64,000 nt of DNA from Capsicum annuum. Its lineage: Eukaryota; Streptophyta; Magnoliopsida; Solanales; Solanaceae. The stretch covers positions 88,387,910 through 88,451,909 of the forward strand of contig NC_061118.1 of NCBI RefSeq assembly GCF_002878395.1. The letters run 5' to 3'. The notes beneath the pieces are model-generated. The model did no database searches. It was not told the origin of the DNA and was given only the letters and a program-made list of their open reading frames with translations. The position numbers were made by a program, and so were the translations under genes. How positions within the stretch are numbered: the stretch's first letter is position 1; each line of letters begins with the position of its first letter. Below, piece after piece: positions 46,604 through 57,508 of this stretch.

Positions 46604-48874
46604 TATAACACTCTGGGTTCTTGGTCCTTGAATTTTTTTGAAATTTTATCTTCACTGTCCTAACTACGACTCCCTTGATGAGTCATAGGGAGTCATGATG
46701 GTTTGTAGGGACTCAGTTGTGATTTAATCAGAACAAGTGGCTTAGTTTTCTTCTCTAAGTATGAGTGGCTCTCAACTAGTTGCCAAGACTTCTTGCGGGT
46801 CATAAGGACTAAGTCGTAAGGTGTCCAAAAAGTTTGGCCCAATATATTGTCTTTATTAGGACTTAAGGCCATAGGTCGTAAAGACTCATGATGAGTCGTT
46901 ATATCCTAATCGTAGGTTACCCAATGTGTCATCCCAATTTGTTGCTGTCTTGAGTATTAGAAGTGTTTAAGAGTCATTAAGTGTGGTTACAAGTCGGTGG
47001 TATGAATTATTGCCAGACTAGTATAGGGCCTTGGTGATTCTGTCTTGACTATGACTTCTTGTGATGAGTCATAATGTATCCTTACGAGTCGTATAGTAAG
47101 CCGTAGTCATTGACTACTAGAATTTAGCTTTTAATTTAACGAAACTTTAGACAATTCCTTCTTTGCCAAATTAAAAACCCATATTCATAAAATACTTTAG
47201 GGGGTTATATTCTATCCTTAACATACTCAAACACTTCAAAAGGCCCTCTCAAATTCTCTTAAGCAGCCGTACTATTTCTAAGAAATAAATCATCCAAGGG
47301 TCAAGGTTTGAATTCCTTCCATAAAACTTGGTATCTTAGGCATGTTACTCTCCCCTTATTGTAAATTTGTCAAAAGCAAATATTTTAAAGTATTGTCCTT
47401 GAGATATTTATATTGGTTTAAAATCAAGGGTTGAGGGTTCTAAATGCTTGTTGTTTAACAATATTTTCCTATGTTTTACATATGATTATTCATGATTTAA
47501 TTATGATTTTAAACTTGTGGGTGCATGGGTACAAGGAATGAATTAGGGAATTATGATTTTCCCCAAACTTATGACTTTTGAAGTAGTTATGACCCCAACC
47601 CCATAATATGAAATTGGTTTTTAGTTACGACAACTGTGGGAATTTGTATTATCCTTGAACTATTGTATTATATTTTAGATTAAACTTTATGGGGTTGTCT
47701 AATTTCCCAAAGCTAATGTATAATTAAACCGAGGGGGTTCTGAATTCCCCAAAGTAATGTAATTATTTTGCATGTTGTTATTACCTTGCAAGTGTAGTTG
47801 GTATGACGATACCGACAATGTATACCTTAATATGCAATATGGTTCAATGAATGAGAATATGCAAAACTTGTTTCAATTGGATTTTAATGAGGGTTGTGTA
47901 GCTGAGTCATGAAAGTTGACGTCTTGAAGGACCAATACTAGAAACTGCGGTTGCTGACGCATGGTCTATATGACCATGTGGTTCAAGTACCCCACATATT
48001 ATTACATGATTTGGAGCTCAAGTCACCTTAATAATCTTAGAGGTTTGAGTCCCTATAGCACATATGTATACCCTCTGGTTCGTGCAGCCACACACACTAG
48101 GGCTCTACAAGCTGGGAAAAGGTTGGGCCCATATAGCTCGTAGGTGCCTTTGTATTTTATGACGGTTGAGCTACAAAATCTAGGCTAAAGTTGTAAAGAT
48201 CATGCTAATCCTTATTCTCTATCTCGGCATGTGATATATACATGTATAGATATGCATTTGATTATTTGCATTGGTTTCGAATTATATTGAACTATTGATC
48301 ATGGCATTATGTTATTCTTATCCCTGAGTTACATAATAGTATTCACCCCACTAGCTATCTCTGGACACTGTATTCCCACACGATGCAGGCCCAAGAGCTA
48401 CTCCTACTTTTCTTAAACAGAGTTAGATCGATTGACTCAGTTCATTGCTTGTGGTGAAGTTGTGGGATTCCATCCCCCGAAATGCTTAGGCATTTCATCA
48501 GCTTTCATTCTTAGATTTGAGTTGATAAGTACTTTTATTATCATTAACATTATCATTTTCATTCTCATTTTTATATGTCAAAGTCGAGGTTATGTCCTAA
48601 CCAAGACTAGTTTTGTATCTTTATTTATAAGGCTCTGTTTGAATTATTGGGGATATTGGGTGATGTTGGTCAATTGATTGGCCGATCATCAATCATTGGT
48701 TATAGACATGTTTTGACTTTACTTAAGCATGTTGCTTGCTATCTTATTATATGTTTGGATTTTATCTAACATTAAGGGATGTTGTGTTTGGTTATGTTAG
48801 GTGTAGGGGGTAATCTGTGGTCCACGTGGGCTTGAGATACCCATCACATCCAAGCCCTAGTTAAGGTCATAATA
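46604..48874 (+). repeat. G2 5' LTR (2271 bases)
   Basis: It starts TATAACACTCTGGG, matching the TGAAACACCCTGGG type start of G1 with a mutated second base, and ends just before the PBS. It is related to but clearly different from the G1 LTR. The part from 48165 on aligns with the remnant 3' LTR (54323-55007). It holds no gene. Confidence 0.8.
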
Positions 48875-48878
48875 AAGA

Positions 48879-48890
48879 TGGTATCAGAGC
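48879..48890 (+). promoter_or_regulatory. G2 primer-binding site
   Basis: TGGTATCAGAGC is a perfect 12-base tRNA-Met-type PBS. Confidence 0.9.
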
Positions 48891-49157
48891 CTAGGTTTGG
48901 TGTCATTATTTATCTAACAAATCCATGTCAAGTAGAGTCTCGTTTGTGGATGTATAGTGCACCACAATTATAAGGGAAAGGCTACGAGGCATTTAGGAAT
49001 GTTTCCCTATCATTTTGTTCTATTTACAAGATATAGTGTCTAAGGTCTTGAATCTCCTGTAATTCCTTTATGTTCGCTTTTCAGATTATTCTTCCTAGAA
49101 GATTTGATGCTCGTACAAACCGTTCTATCCCATCTGAGGACAAAGTGGACCGAGCTT
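48891..49157 (+). pseudogene. G2 leader and gag N-terminus
   Basis: A short leader is followed by the reading RRFDARTNRSIPSEDKVDR near 49095-49150, similar in place to the gag start of G1. It is cut at the LINE insertion, whose left target duplicate is 49141-49157. Confidence 0.5.
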
Positions 49158-50150
49158 ATTTCTTTTGGTTAAATTTTACGAATTTTATTAGTAAATAATC
49201 AAACAAAAAAAGGTCTTAATAAGAATAAACCAACCCATCTATTTAATAGACCAACTAAAAATAAAAGCCTACTACTAAATCCCCTACCCGTTTCAATTTG
49301 AATTAAAAAAGAAAAAAAGAAAGAAAAATGCATATAAGTATAGTAGGGTTTCCAAAATGAGCTAGTATTCTTCATTTCTTGCCTCCTCCTCCTCCTCTAC
49401 AATTTTTCCCTTTGTAAATCAACATTTCTCCCTTCTTCAGCTTTTGGTCATCTGCACTGTTCCATGGTTAATCATGCATGGCTCTTATTCGAGCTTTCAT
49501 AAGTAATTTCTTTCTATTTCTTCCTTTTTATTGTCTGTTAACTTCTATTATTGTATTTCCTTGTTATGTTCATTTGTTTTTCTTCCATTCAGTTGTGTTC
49601 TATAGTAGATCAAACCTTGTCATGATTTCTGTGATGTACTGAGGGACCTAGTCAATGAAATACTATTACCACTTCCAACTAAGCTAATTTCTACATCTTT
49701 CATTTTGCTAATTTTGAAGATTGTTGTTTTACTTATTCTCTGGTTGGTATGTAGATACTGGGATGCTTAGAACTGAGAATATTTGGAAAGTAATATGTTC
49801 TTTATGTTCTTGAAGCTCAATTTGACTATCAGACCTTCCTCTTTTGCTGAAAGTCCTTTTTGTTGACTGATGTAGATTAGGCTAAATAGAAGCTTCACCT
49901 TTTTTTAATGCCTCTTTGGCGTGTTCATATAATGCTTATGAAAACTTAGCTTAAGACTTCCTAGCCTCTTCACCCTTTTGATACTGACAATATTAGATAA
50001 GGGGATTGTAATTTATCACTGTTAACAATTCTCTTTCCTGTTACATTTAACTGCTGAAATATTAGGAATATGAAGTCCCCAATATCAAGTGCCCAATTAG
50101 CAAAAAAATAAGCGAACTAATTTCCTTCCCTAAGTAAGTGTTGAAACTGT
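49158..50150. other. 3' segment of LINE-2 resembling a gene start in antisense (possible 3' transduction)
   Basis: On the plus strand this stretch has a CTCCTCCTCCTCCTC leader (49383-49397), an ATG at 49480 opening MALIRAF, a possible splice donor GTAATTTC near 49502, and T-rich intron-like sequence afterwards. It lies inside the LINE duplication borders but past its RNase H. This could be flanking DNA carried along by read-through of the parent LINE. No protein was recognised. Confidence 0.4.
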
Positions 50151-50179
50151 ACTTGCTTGCTTGAAAGTAACTACCAAAT

Positions 50180-50650
50180 TTATCGTACACAACCTGCAAT
50201 ACTCCATGGACAGTCCCATTCCCTATTTAAAATTTTGTGCATTGACAATGAATCTATTTGAATAATCACCTTCTCATGAATCGTATGACTACAATGCTTT
50301 GATACCTATACAGTAGCTATTGCTTCCGCTTCCATATTATTTGTATCCTATACTATATCTCCTTCTGCATACATTACATTACCTAACACATCTCTTAGGT
50401 AGAAAACATATGAATAATTTCAAGGATTCCCTCTTGAAGCTCCATCTGTATTATACTTCACCCATCCCTCCATAGGAAGTTCCCATAGCACAACAGTAAC
50501 TCTAATTTTAGGCTTTAAAAGTGCAAGATTATTTAGAATTCCTAGCCAATTAGAGGAGAACTCCAACTTTGGTTTTCTTACCTTCAATAACAACCTCATA
50601 TTCCTAGCATGTTGAATATCATCCTTTGAGCAGTTACATCTTCCCTTCAT
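50180..50650 (-). pseudogene. LINE-2 RNase H remnant
   Basis: The minus-strand open frame 50650-50420 ends in LWELPMEGWVKYNTDGASRG, the start of the RNase H domain with its first catalytic Asp. After a shift the block IIQIDSLSMHKILN lies near 50270-50220. LINE-1 has the matching domain at 4575-4985. Confidence 0.75.
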
Positions 50651-50849
50651 GCTTCTTGCTATTCCTCATTTCCATAATTTCTATAGAATGATACCTGGTA
50701 AGGCTTTGACATACACTTTCTCCCTCTGCTTCACTTCTGCTTTCCACTATTTAAGAATTGTTTTCCTTACACTTAGAACCCGAATATTCAGACCTACAAA
50801 ATTAGTAAAATAGGACCAAGTCCTATTAGTAATATTAGATCTCAAGAAC

Positions 50850-51700
50850 ATATGAGACATAGTCTCAAGTGCTGGATTGGTACAACACCAACACCTTGAT
50901 AGGCCTTTAATTCTTTAACTCCTGATATTATTATCCCCTACAACCTTCCCTTTCCATGTTATCCATATGAAAAAAGAGATTTTAAAAGGCAACTCCTTCA
51001 GCCATACATCCTTGTAAGTATCATTAGCCCTCTCTTTTTTTCTAATATACTCTAAAGCTTATTTTACTATAAAAAGGACTTTTGATTTAATACACCATAC
51101 AAATTTATCCCCTTCTTGTGTTTTCTCAGGTGTATTTATTTTGTATAAAATGAGAGTAACAATATCCTCTGGAAATAATGTCTTTATCAACTCCTCCTTC
51201 CATTGTCCATTTAAAGCTAGATCTTTCACATGTTGATATCTCACATCCCACATTACACTTTCCTATATTATGGTATACATATCCCCTCAGCCTGTCTAGT
51301 TATTAAGCTAGATATGAGTATTTCCTCTTCTAATTTGTCAAACAATATTATGCTCAATAAGATTTCTTACATACAACATTTTCTTCCAAACCTGAGAACC
51401 TCCTCCAACAGTTATCCATATAACCTCCTTTGGATGATCTTTTTTACAATATTTATTATACATGCATGTGCTCCAAATAGACTCTTTAGTTCTAAAATTT
51501 GACCAAAGTATCCAAAAAAGAGCAGTAGAAACATCATGCAATATTCTAAAGCCTAACCCCCTTTATCTTCTAGTAAACACAAGCTTTTCTATTTTACCCA
51601 ATTTCTTCCTCTTTCCCCTATTGTACTACTCCAAAAAAATTAAGCAAAATTTTTTTGTTGTTTTTAAAACATCCATAATAGGATTTATAACAATAAGACA
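50850..51700 (-). pseudogene. LINE-2 ORF2 region between RT and RNase H (zf-RVT)
   Basis: Minus-strand open pieces 51541-51338 (STALFWILWSNFRTKESIW) and 51253-51059 (LALNGQWKEELIKTLFPEDI) are the usual post-RT blocks of plant LINEs. The zf-RVT Cys cluster is visible near 50900-50870 (KGLSRCWCCTNPALETMS). Stops separate the pieces. Confidence 0.7.
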
Positions 51701-52490
51701 ATGAATAGGAATACTTTGTAGAACATGCTTGATTAAAATGGCTCTACCCCAAAAGATAGTAACTTGCCTTTCCAAATTCATAATTTGTTGCTTGTTCTAT
51801 TCATTGTAGTCTGATATTAATCCTTCTTCTTCCTCATGTAAAATTTTGGGCATCCTAAGTATTTAAAGGGAAAATCATGTCTCAATATCCCTGTAACTAC
51901 CTCTGTCATTACTACTGTACAACTAGACACTCCTTTATGCATTAATAAAACAATTTTATCTTAATTTATCTTCTATCCATAAACCCTTTCATATTTGTCC
52001 AATATAGCTGTTACCATAAGCAAAGTTCCTACCTCAGCCTTGCATAATATAATCATGTCATCTGCAAAGGCTAGATGATTAATTTTATGACTTCCCCTTA
52101 GAATTCAAAGTAGCTTGAAGTTCTTCTAGAGTAACAAGGACTTCAAACCTTTAGATAACACTTCATCTGCTAAAATAAATAAAGTAGGAGATTATAGATC
52201 TCCTTACTTCAATCCTCTTGAGGATTTAAAAAATCCTTTTGGTTTCCCCTTTAACAATATTAAATACTAATTTTTTACAAGTAACCTGAACTCCAAATCA
52301 GTAATTTCTTCACAAAAACCTATCCTTCTTAAGACTTTAGTAAGAAATAGCCACTCTACCATATCATAGGCTTTCATTACGTCTAGCTTCATAACCATAT
52401 TAGGAGGATTTCCTATTTTTCATATTTCTAACATTATGTCCTATACTATTAATATGTTTTCTGCAATACTTTTTCTTTGTACAAAACTAG
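51700..52490 (-). pseudogene. LINE-2 reverse transcriptase remnant
   Basis: The minus strand reads MVMKLDVMKAYDMVEWLFLT (near 52400-52340), KPKGFFKSSRGLK, NHLAFADDMIILCKAEVGTL and HDFPFKYLGCPKFYMRKKK. The catalytic FADD is intact at 52057-52068, unlike in LINE-1. Many stops remain. The upstream part of RT is cut at 52490. Confidence 0.8.
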
Positions 52491-52507
52491 CAATGTGGAC
52501 AAAGCTT

Positions 52508-53640
52508 GTTCAACTCCAAGAGTTCAAACCCGGTCTAGGGTTATTGCTTCTGATTGTCCTGATAAAATTCCACCAGTTTCCCCTATCCCTCATTATGAAC
52601 CCCAGGCTAGCGTATCTAATGTTGGGCTTTGCTAGTTGATTCGTTTGCTTACCTAGTTGGTGGCCTCTTATACTGAGAATGTTTCTTCTGTTGCTTCATC
52701 ATATGAGGCCACTAGAGTTAGCCAATTCATGATGCTGGGTTCTCCTGTTTTCACTGGTTCTAGGGTTGAGGAAGATCCATAAAATTTTATTCATGAGATA
52801 GAAAAGATCTTCTGTGTGATGCATACTACTGATGTGGAAGGGGTAAAGTACACAACATATTAGTCGAAGGATGGGGCATACCAATGGTATGAAGAGTGTG
52901 AACAATATAGGGGAGACGATGTTGAGTATTCCTTGTGGGATGATTTCTCTAATGCTTTCCTTTGTTTATTATTTCCTCAAGAGTTGAGGGAGACGAAGGT
53001 TGAGGGATTTTTGAATTTGAATTAAGTTAGGATGTCAGTAGAGTGAAGTATTATTAGCTGTCGTGTTATGCTCCTGAATTAGTGTCTAGCATGAGAGCTA
53101 GAATGAGGAAGTTTGCTTCGGGGTTGTCTCATGAGTTGATCTTGGAGAGCAAGGCTGCCTTGTTAAATAAGGATATGGACATTGCTATACTTGTGTGTAT
53201 ATATAAGTTGAAGAAGAAAAGAAAAAGCAAGAGAAAATAAGTGAAATGCAGAATAAGAAGTTTGGCTATTCAGATTAGGGTAGAGGTCAGCAGTAGAGTG
53301 GTAGAGATGGTGAAAAGTGGTCTAAAAAGAAGTGGAGCAGTTCTTGTTCCTACTCTATGGCTAGTGATCGTTACCCAAAGTTATTAGGTGATCATCATTC
53401 TCAACATGATAGTGGGTTTACAGCACTAGGAGCCCAGTCACATGCTGATGGGGCTCAGTTAGCTCTATGATATCCTCCTAGTAGATTCTCTGATCAAGTG
53501 CATCATGACGTTTGTGAAGAGGGGAGGAACAAGTGCTTTAAATGTTTTTAGATTGGTCATAAGCAAAGGGATTGTCCTTCTAAGGTTGCTTCTGGGACAA
53601 ATAAGATTCCCATTACTGCTTCATTAGTTCCCATACCAAA
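52508..53640 (+). pseudogene. G2 gag, C-terminal part
   Basis: Blocks include PPVSPIPHYEPQ near 52570, QFMMLGSPVFTGSRVEEDP near 52725-52780 and FPQELRETKVEGFLNLN near 52975. The zinc knuckle CFKCF-IGHKQRDC (about 53532-53575) keeps all three Cys and the His but has a stop inside. The following block PKGATYASVSSTVRNCLYTL leads into the protease. Confidence 0.75.
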
Positions 53641-54322
53641 AGGTGCTACTTATGCTTCCGTCTCTAGCACTGTTCGAAATTGTTTATACACTCTTGCTAC
53701 TTGCCAGGATTCTGATACTTCCCCTGATATTGTTACTGGTATGCTCAAACTCTTTTCTCATGAAGTATATTGTCTACTTGATCCGGGGTCTACTTTTTTT
53801 TATGCGACCCCTTATGTGGCAATCTATTTTGGTTTTGATCCTAAGTGTATTTTTGACCCCTTTTCTGTGTCCACTCCTGTGGGTGTCTCCATTATGGCTA
53901 GAAGGGTCTATAGAGGTTATGTAATGTTGGTCCATTGTAGGGAGACCTTGGTAAATCTAATAGATCTGGATATGTTAGACTTTGATGTGATTTTTGGTTG
54001 GATTGGTTGTATTCGTGCTATGTGTCTCTTGATGGTCTTACCTAAGGGGTCAGTTACCATTTCCCAAATGAGACAATGATCAAAAGATAAGGTAATTACC
54101 TAGTACCTAAGGGAAAGTTCATGTTGTATCTTAAAGCCCAAAAATTAGTTTCCAATGGGTACCTTTATCACTTAGTGTATGTTAAGGATTCGAGATCCAA
54201 AGGTCCTCCTTTTTCAGACTATCCCTATGGTCTATGAATTTCCCATGGTGTTTTTTGATGATCTTCTTGGTATCCTTCCTGATAGGGAAATTGATTTTGG
54301 GATTGATATTTTTCCTACCAGT
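53641..54322 (+). pseudogene. G2 aspartic protease and protease-RT linker, cut by deletion
   Basis: The open frame 53741-54079 has the active-site block CLLDPGST (Asp codon at 53780) and FDVIFG, matching the LGMD end of the protease with changes. The linker FPMVFFDDLLGILPDREIDF reads to about 54318, where RT would begin. Instead the sequence joins the middle of an LTR at 54323. Confidence 0.75.
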
Positions 54323-55007
54323 GTTGAGCTACATAATCCAGGCTAAAGTTTGAAAGAGCATGTTAAGCCTTGTTCCGTATCCCGGTATGTGATATATATA
54401 TGTATGGATATGTATTTGATTGTGAATTGATTTTGAATGATTTTGAACTATTGATATTCGCATTATGTTATCCTTATACCTAAGTTACATGCTAGTGTTC
54501 ACTCCACTAACTATATCCTGATGAAGTATCCCCATGCAATGCCGGATCAAGAGCTACTTCTAGTTTTCCTGTGCAGAGATAGTTCGGTCAACTTGGTTTA
54601 TTTTGTTGTGGTAAAGTGATGAGATTCCAACAAGCTTTCATTCTTAGATTTTAGTTGATATATACTTTCATTATCATTAACATTATCATTTTCATTCTCA
54701 TGGTCATATGTCAGAGTCGGGGACATGTCCCGACCAAAACTGGTTTTGGTTTCTTTTTTAGAAGGCTTTGTTTGGATTACTGTGGATATTGGTGATGTTG
54801 ATTAGTTGTTTGGCCGGTAATCAGTCATCGGTTATAGAAATGTTTTGACTTTCCTTAAGCTTGTTGCATGCTATCTTGTTATATGTTTGGATTTTATCTG
54901 ACATTAGGGGATGTTGTGTTTGGTTATGTTAGCTCCAAGGGGTGATCCCTGGTCCACGTAGGACTTGAGATATCCATCACGGCCAGACCCTGTTTCGGGT
55001 TGTGACA
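54323..55007 (+). repeat. G2 3' LTR remnant (685 bases)
   Basis: It aligns with 48165-48874 of the 5' LTR: GTTGAGCTACA..ATCCAGGCTAAAG, ATGTGATATATA and TATCTTGTTATATGTTTGGA in both. The first roughly 1.56 kb is missing together with pol. It ends GGGTTGTGACA. Confidence 0.8.
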
Positions 55008-57492
55008 GGATCATTAACAAAGCTACCACAAATTACCCATAACTAGGATTATACCAATAATTATAATAATAGAAACGATAATGTGAGTAACCGGCCAGTC
55101 CAAATAAAAAAATACCTAACCGAGACTTTCATAAACCCCCACTGCCCCAGGCTCAGAAGGTCCAACAACATAAAAGACACCACAAACCATACTCATCACC
55201 CATACCTATGAAACCCCCCATAATGTTGATAGATATAGATGTATACTGGTGAAAAGCAATGAGCACGCACGATTGAATGCCTAGATAAAATCCTTAATAC
55301 AAAAACCGATCAAAAAACCATAAGTAACCTAGGGTATAACCTCACATCATCAGTATCATAATCATTCATTGCACTCAAACAGATAAATATAATAAATATC
55401 TGCACTTAAACTTGTAAATATACTATCAATATCCGAACTTGATTCGGTAAATATATAATTGCATGCATAATAAATAAGGTCTCTAAATCGTGGCAAGAGC
55501 GTAAGTCTATAAATACATTTCGCGGGTAAACTAAATATCGTAATAGTGTAGAAAGGGGTCAGAATATCTCTCGACTGGGGTAAATAGTAATAATACAATC
55601 GTGGACTAAAATCTATTTTGGTCAAATCTCCAAATCAACATTTTAGTCTCAAAGGATCGTAAGTATTCATTAATATGGTACGATTACCGTTATGAATAAA
55701 TCTGTTTAACTTGTGAAAAGTGGGATTTTTGCCCTTTTTAAGAAAAACAGTAGTAGAATAATAATTTAGTTGGAATCATACCATTTACCGTATTTAGTGA
55801 TCATGAATGTACAAAATCTATGCATGTCATCACTAATATTCAAACAATGAAATCATAAACATCAATATGTCGATAAGCTAAAACAATTTTCTCGATAAGG
55901 ATGGAATTCTTCCTGGAAACGAACCAATCAATATCAGGAACATGGACTGCGACCCAAGAATATATCCGAAAATAGCTACAACATCATAATCCTGGGAAAA
56001 TCATCATAATCCACCTAGTAATACATAAGAATTTCTAAGGATTCATTAGTCTCATGTATAACTAATTTGCTAACAACCTAGGGTAATAGGATTGTAGAGG
56101 TATAATAAGTATTTCAACTTAAGGGTCAAATACTCTTCTAGTCCCCAAGCTCACAATATAGGCTGTCACGATGTATTACACAAAATTACATCCTAACATT
56201 CCTATCTAACACGCAGCATATATAACACATCATCTAAAGAGAAGAGTAGACAGAAGCCTACCTTGAAGTCAAACCACAAATCCTTAATTCATCCACAAAA
56301 CACCCGTATTCACTCCACGATCTCAAAATGCCGCAACGCTATAAAAATCACAATCCATGCGTCATTAATAGTAAAACAATATCCATATTATTATTTTAAG
56401 GGTTGGATCAAAATTTGGGTTAAGAAAGAGCCTACGGGGCCCATAAATGGAATCAAAAATTAAACTCGTCAATAGGTCCCTCGAAGGATATGGGAGTTGT
56501 GTGCAAAAGTTAAGAACTAATAGAGTACAATTAGGTTCTAACATAAACCCTTAAAGTTTTGGAATACAAAGCCCTAAATTCTAAGAATTTATCAATAAAT
56601 CAAAGGAATCTTACCATGAATTCTAAGGAAAATCACGAAATAATCATTTACCAAGCTCCCCAAATCATCTAAAAGCTTCAATTCCAAGCTCTCTAAAATT
56701 CTAGGGTTTAGTTCTCTTGAAAATAGATGAGAAAATGGCAAAACGGAGCTGAAAAGGGGGTATTTATACCCATCCCAGCCACACGGGTGTCGCTATCGCG
56801 GCTCGACTATCGCGATATATTGTAGCTGCACGAAGAATTCGCTATCGTGGCCAAAATCATCACTATTGTGATACTTTGGGCTGCACAAATGAGTCACTAT
56901 AGTGCCCAAAATCATCACTATCATGATACTTTGGCATGCACATTGGAGTCGCTATCGTGTAAAAAATCATCGCTATCGCGATGCACTAGATGTAATAATA
57001 GACTTGGAATTTTCCAAGTCTCTGCTAAGCCCTGGGGATTCATCCGTAATCTTGTATACAGAAATGAACTATGTAGCCCTATCAAATGTGAAGTTTTGGA
57101 CTCAATGATGTAGTCAAAATTTTCATCCGAGGTCGTTTCACAAAGAGTGGGTCCCACACCTAATTTCTATTTTCTTAACTTTTCGACTAATATCTCAAAA
57201 TGAGCCCAGTTGCCTCATGACCCAAACCAAAAGTCTACCTAGCCTAAAATCAAAATTTCAAAGCTAATGGCGTTGTTGGAATTCTCATCCGAGGTCATCT
57301 ACTAGGAGTTTTGGTTTAAGACCAAATCCTAAGAAACAAAATCCCCAAAATAGAAAAGTGAGCATAAAATCCAAACAGACTGTCTTATCATCGAACCGAT
57401 TGTTTTGACAAGTCCTAAATGACCTGTAGCCACAGTGGAGAGGCTTAAAATACTAAAAATGCGTGCAAATGACTTGGAGGGTCCCTATAATA
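55008..57492 (-). repeat. G3 3' LTR, part 2
   Basis: It continues the alignment with the second G3 LTR (62220 onward): CCCCAGGCTCAGAAGGTCCA at 55145 and 62355, and ACAACCTAGGGTAATAG at 56074 and 63281. With part 1 the LTR totals about 3.48 kb. The minus-strand start is at 57492, next to a purine tract. It contains tandem repeats (56787-56993). Open frames such as 56263-56463 are chance. Confidence 0.8.
56787..56993. repeat. Tandem repeat of about 55 bases, nearly four units, in the G3 LTR
   Basis: Units begin GTCGCTATCGCGGCTC, TCGCTATCGTGGCCAAAATC, TCACTATAGTGCCCAAAATC and TCGCTATCGTGTAAAAAATC, each followed by CGCTATCGCGATA-like or TCACTATCATGATAC-like sequence. The words TATCGCGATA and TATCATGATA are palindromic. 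The other LTR shows its first unit at about 63964 before the window ends. Confidence 0.8.
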
Positions 57493-57508
57493 TCCACCAT
57501 TAAAAGGA
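57493..57508 (-). promoter_or_regulatory. G3 polypurine tract region
   Basis: The minus strand reads CCTTTTAATGGTGGA immediately before the LTR start TATTATAGGGAC. The block GAACGAAAGTCC just upstream resembles the usual Gypsy GGACGAA block at the end of the internal region. Confidence 0.55.

Larger units (their letters stand above)
49158..52490 (-). mobile_element. LINE-2: 5'-truncated L1-type LINE, minus strand, with 17-base target duplication
   Basis: CAAAGTGGACCGAGCTT (49141-49157) and CAATGTGGACAAAGCTT (52491-52507) flank it and agree at 14 of 17 positions. The minus strand reads RT (52490-51700), zf-RVT region (51550-50850), and RNase H (about 50650-50180), the same family as LINE-1. 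The 5' part (ORF1, endonuclease, RT start) is missing, as expected of truncated target-primed insertion. About 1 kb between RNase H and the 3' end (49158-50150) does not look like a LINE. Confidence 0.85.
46604..55007 (+). mobile_element. G2: Gypsy-type retrotransposon nested in the G3 LTR, plus strand, with LINE insertion and pol deletion
   Basis: Order: 5' LTR 46604-48874, PBS 48879-48890, gag 48891-49157 and 52508-53620 (split by a LINE), protease 53640-54100, linker to about 54322, then a truncated 3' LTR to 55007. The flanking pentamers GAATC (46599-46603) and GGATC (55008-55012) are the target duplication. The uninterrupted LTR copy at 62220-62224 has GGATC, confirming the site. RT, RNase H, integrase and the first part of the 3' LTR are deleted. 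Confidence 0.85.

Noticed and set aside
49480..49560. Start of a host gene (MALIRAF..)
   Set aside because: No continuing exon or protein similarity was found, and the segment lies inside LINE borders; kept only as a possible transduced fragment.
51950..52490. Endogenous pararetrovirus reverse transcriptase
   Set aside because: The FADD motif, the MKLDVMKAYD block and the following zf-RVT and RNase H order are those of an L1-type LINE. No movement-protein or coat-protein block was seen anywhere.
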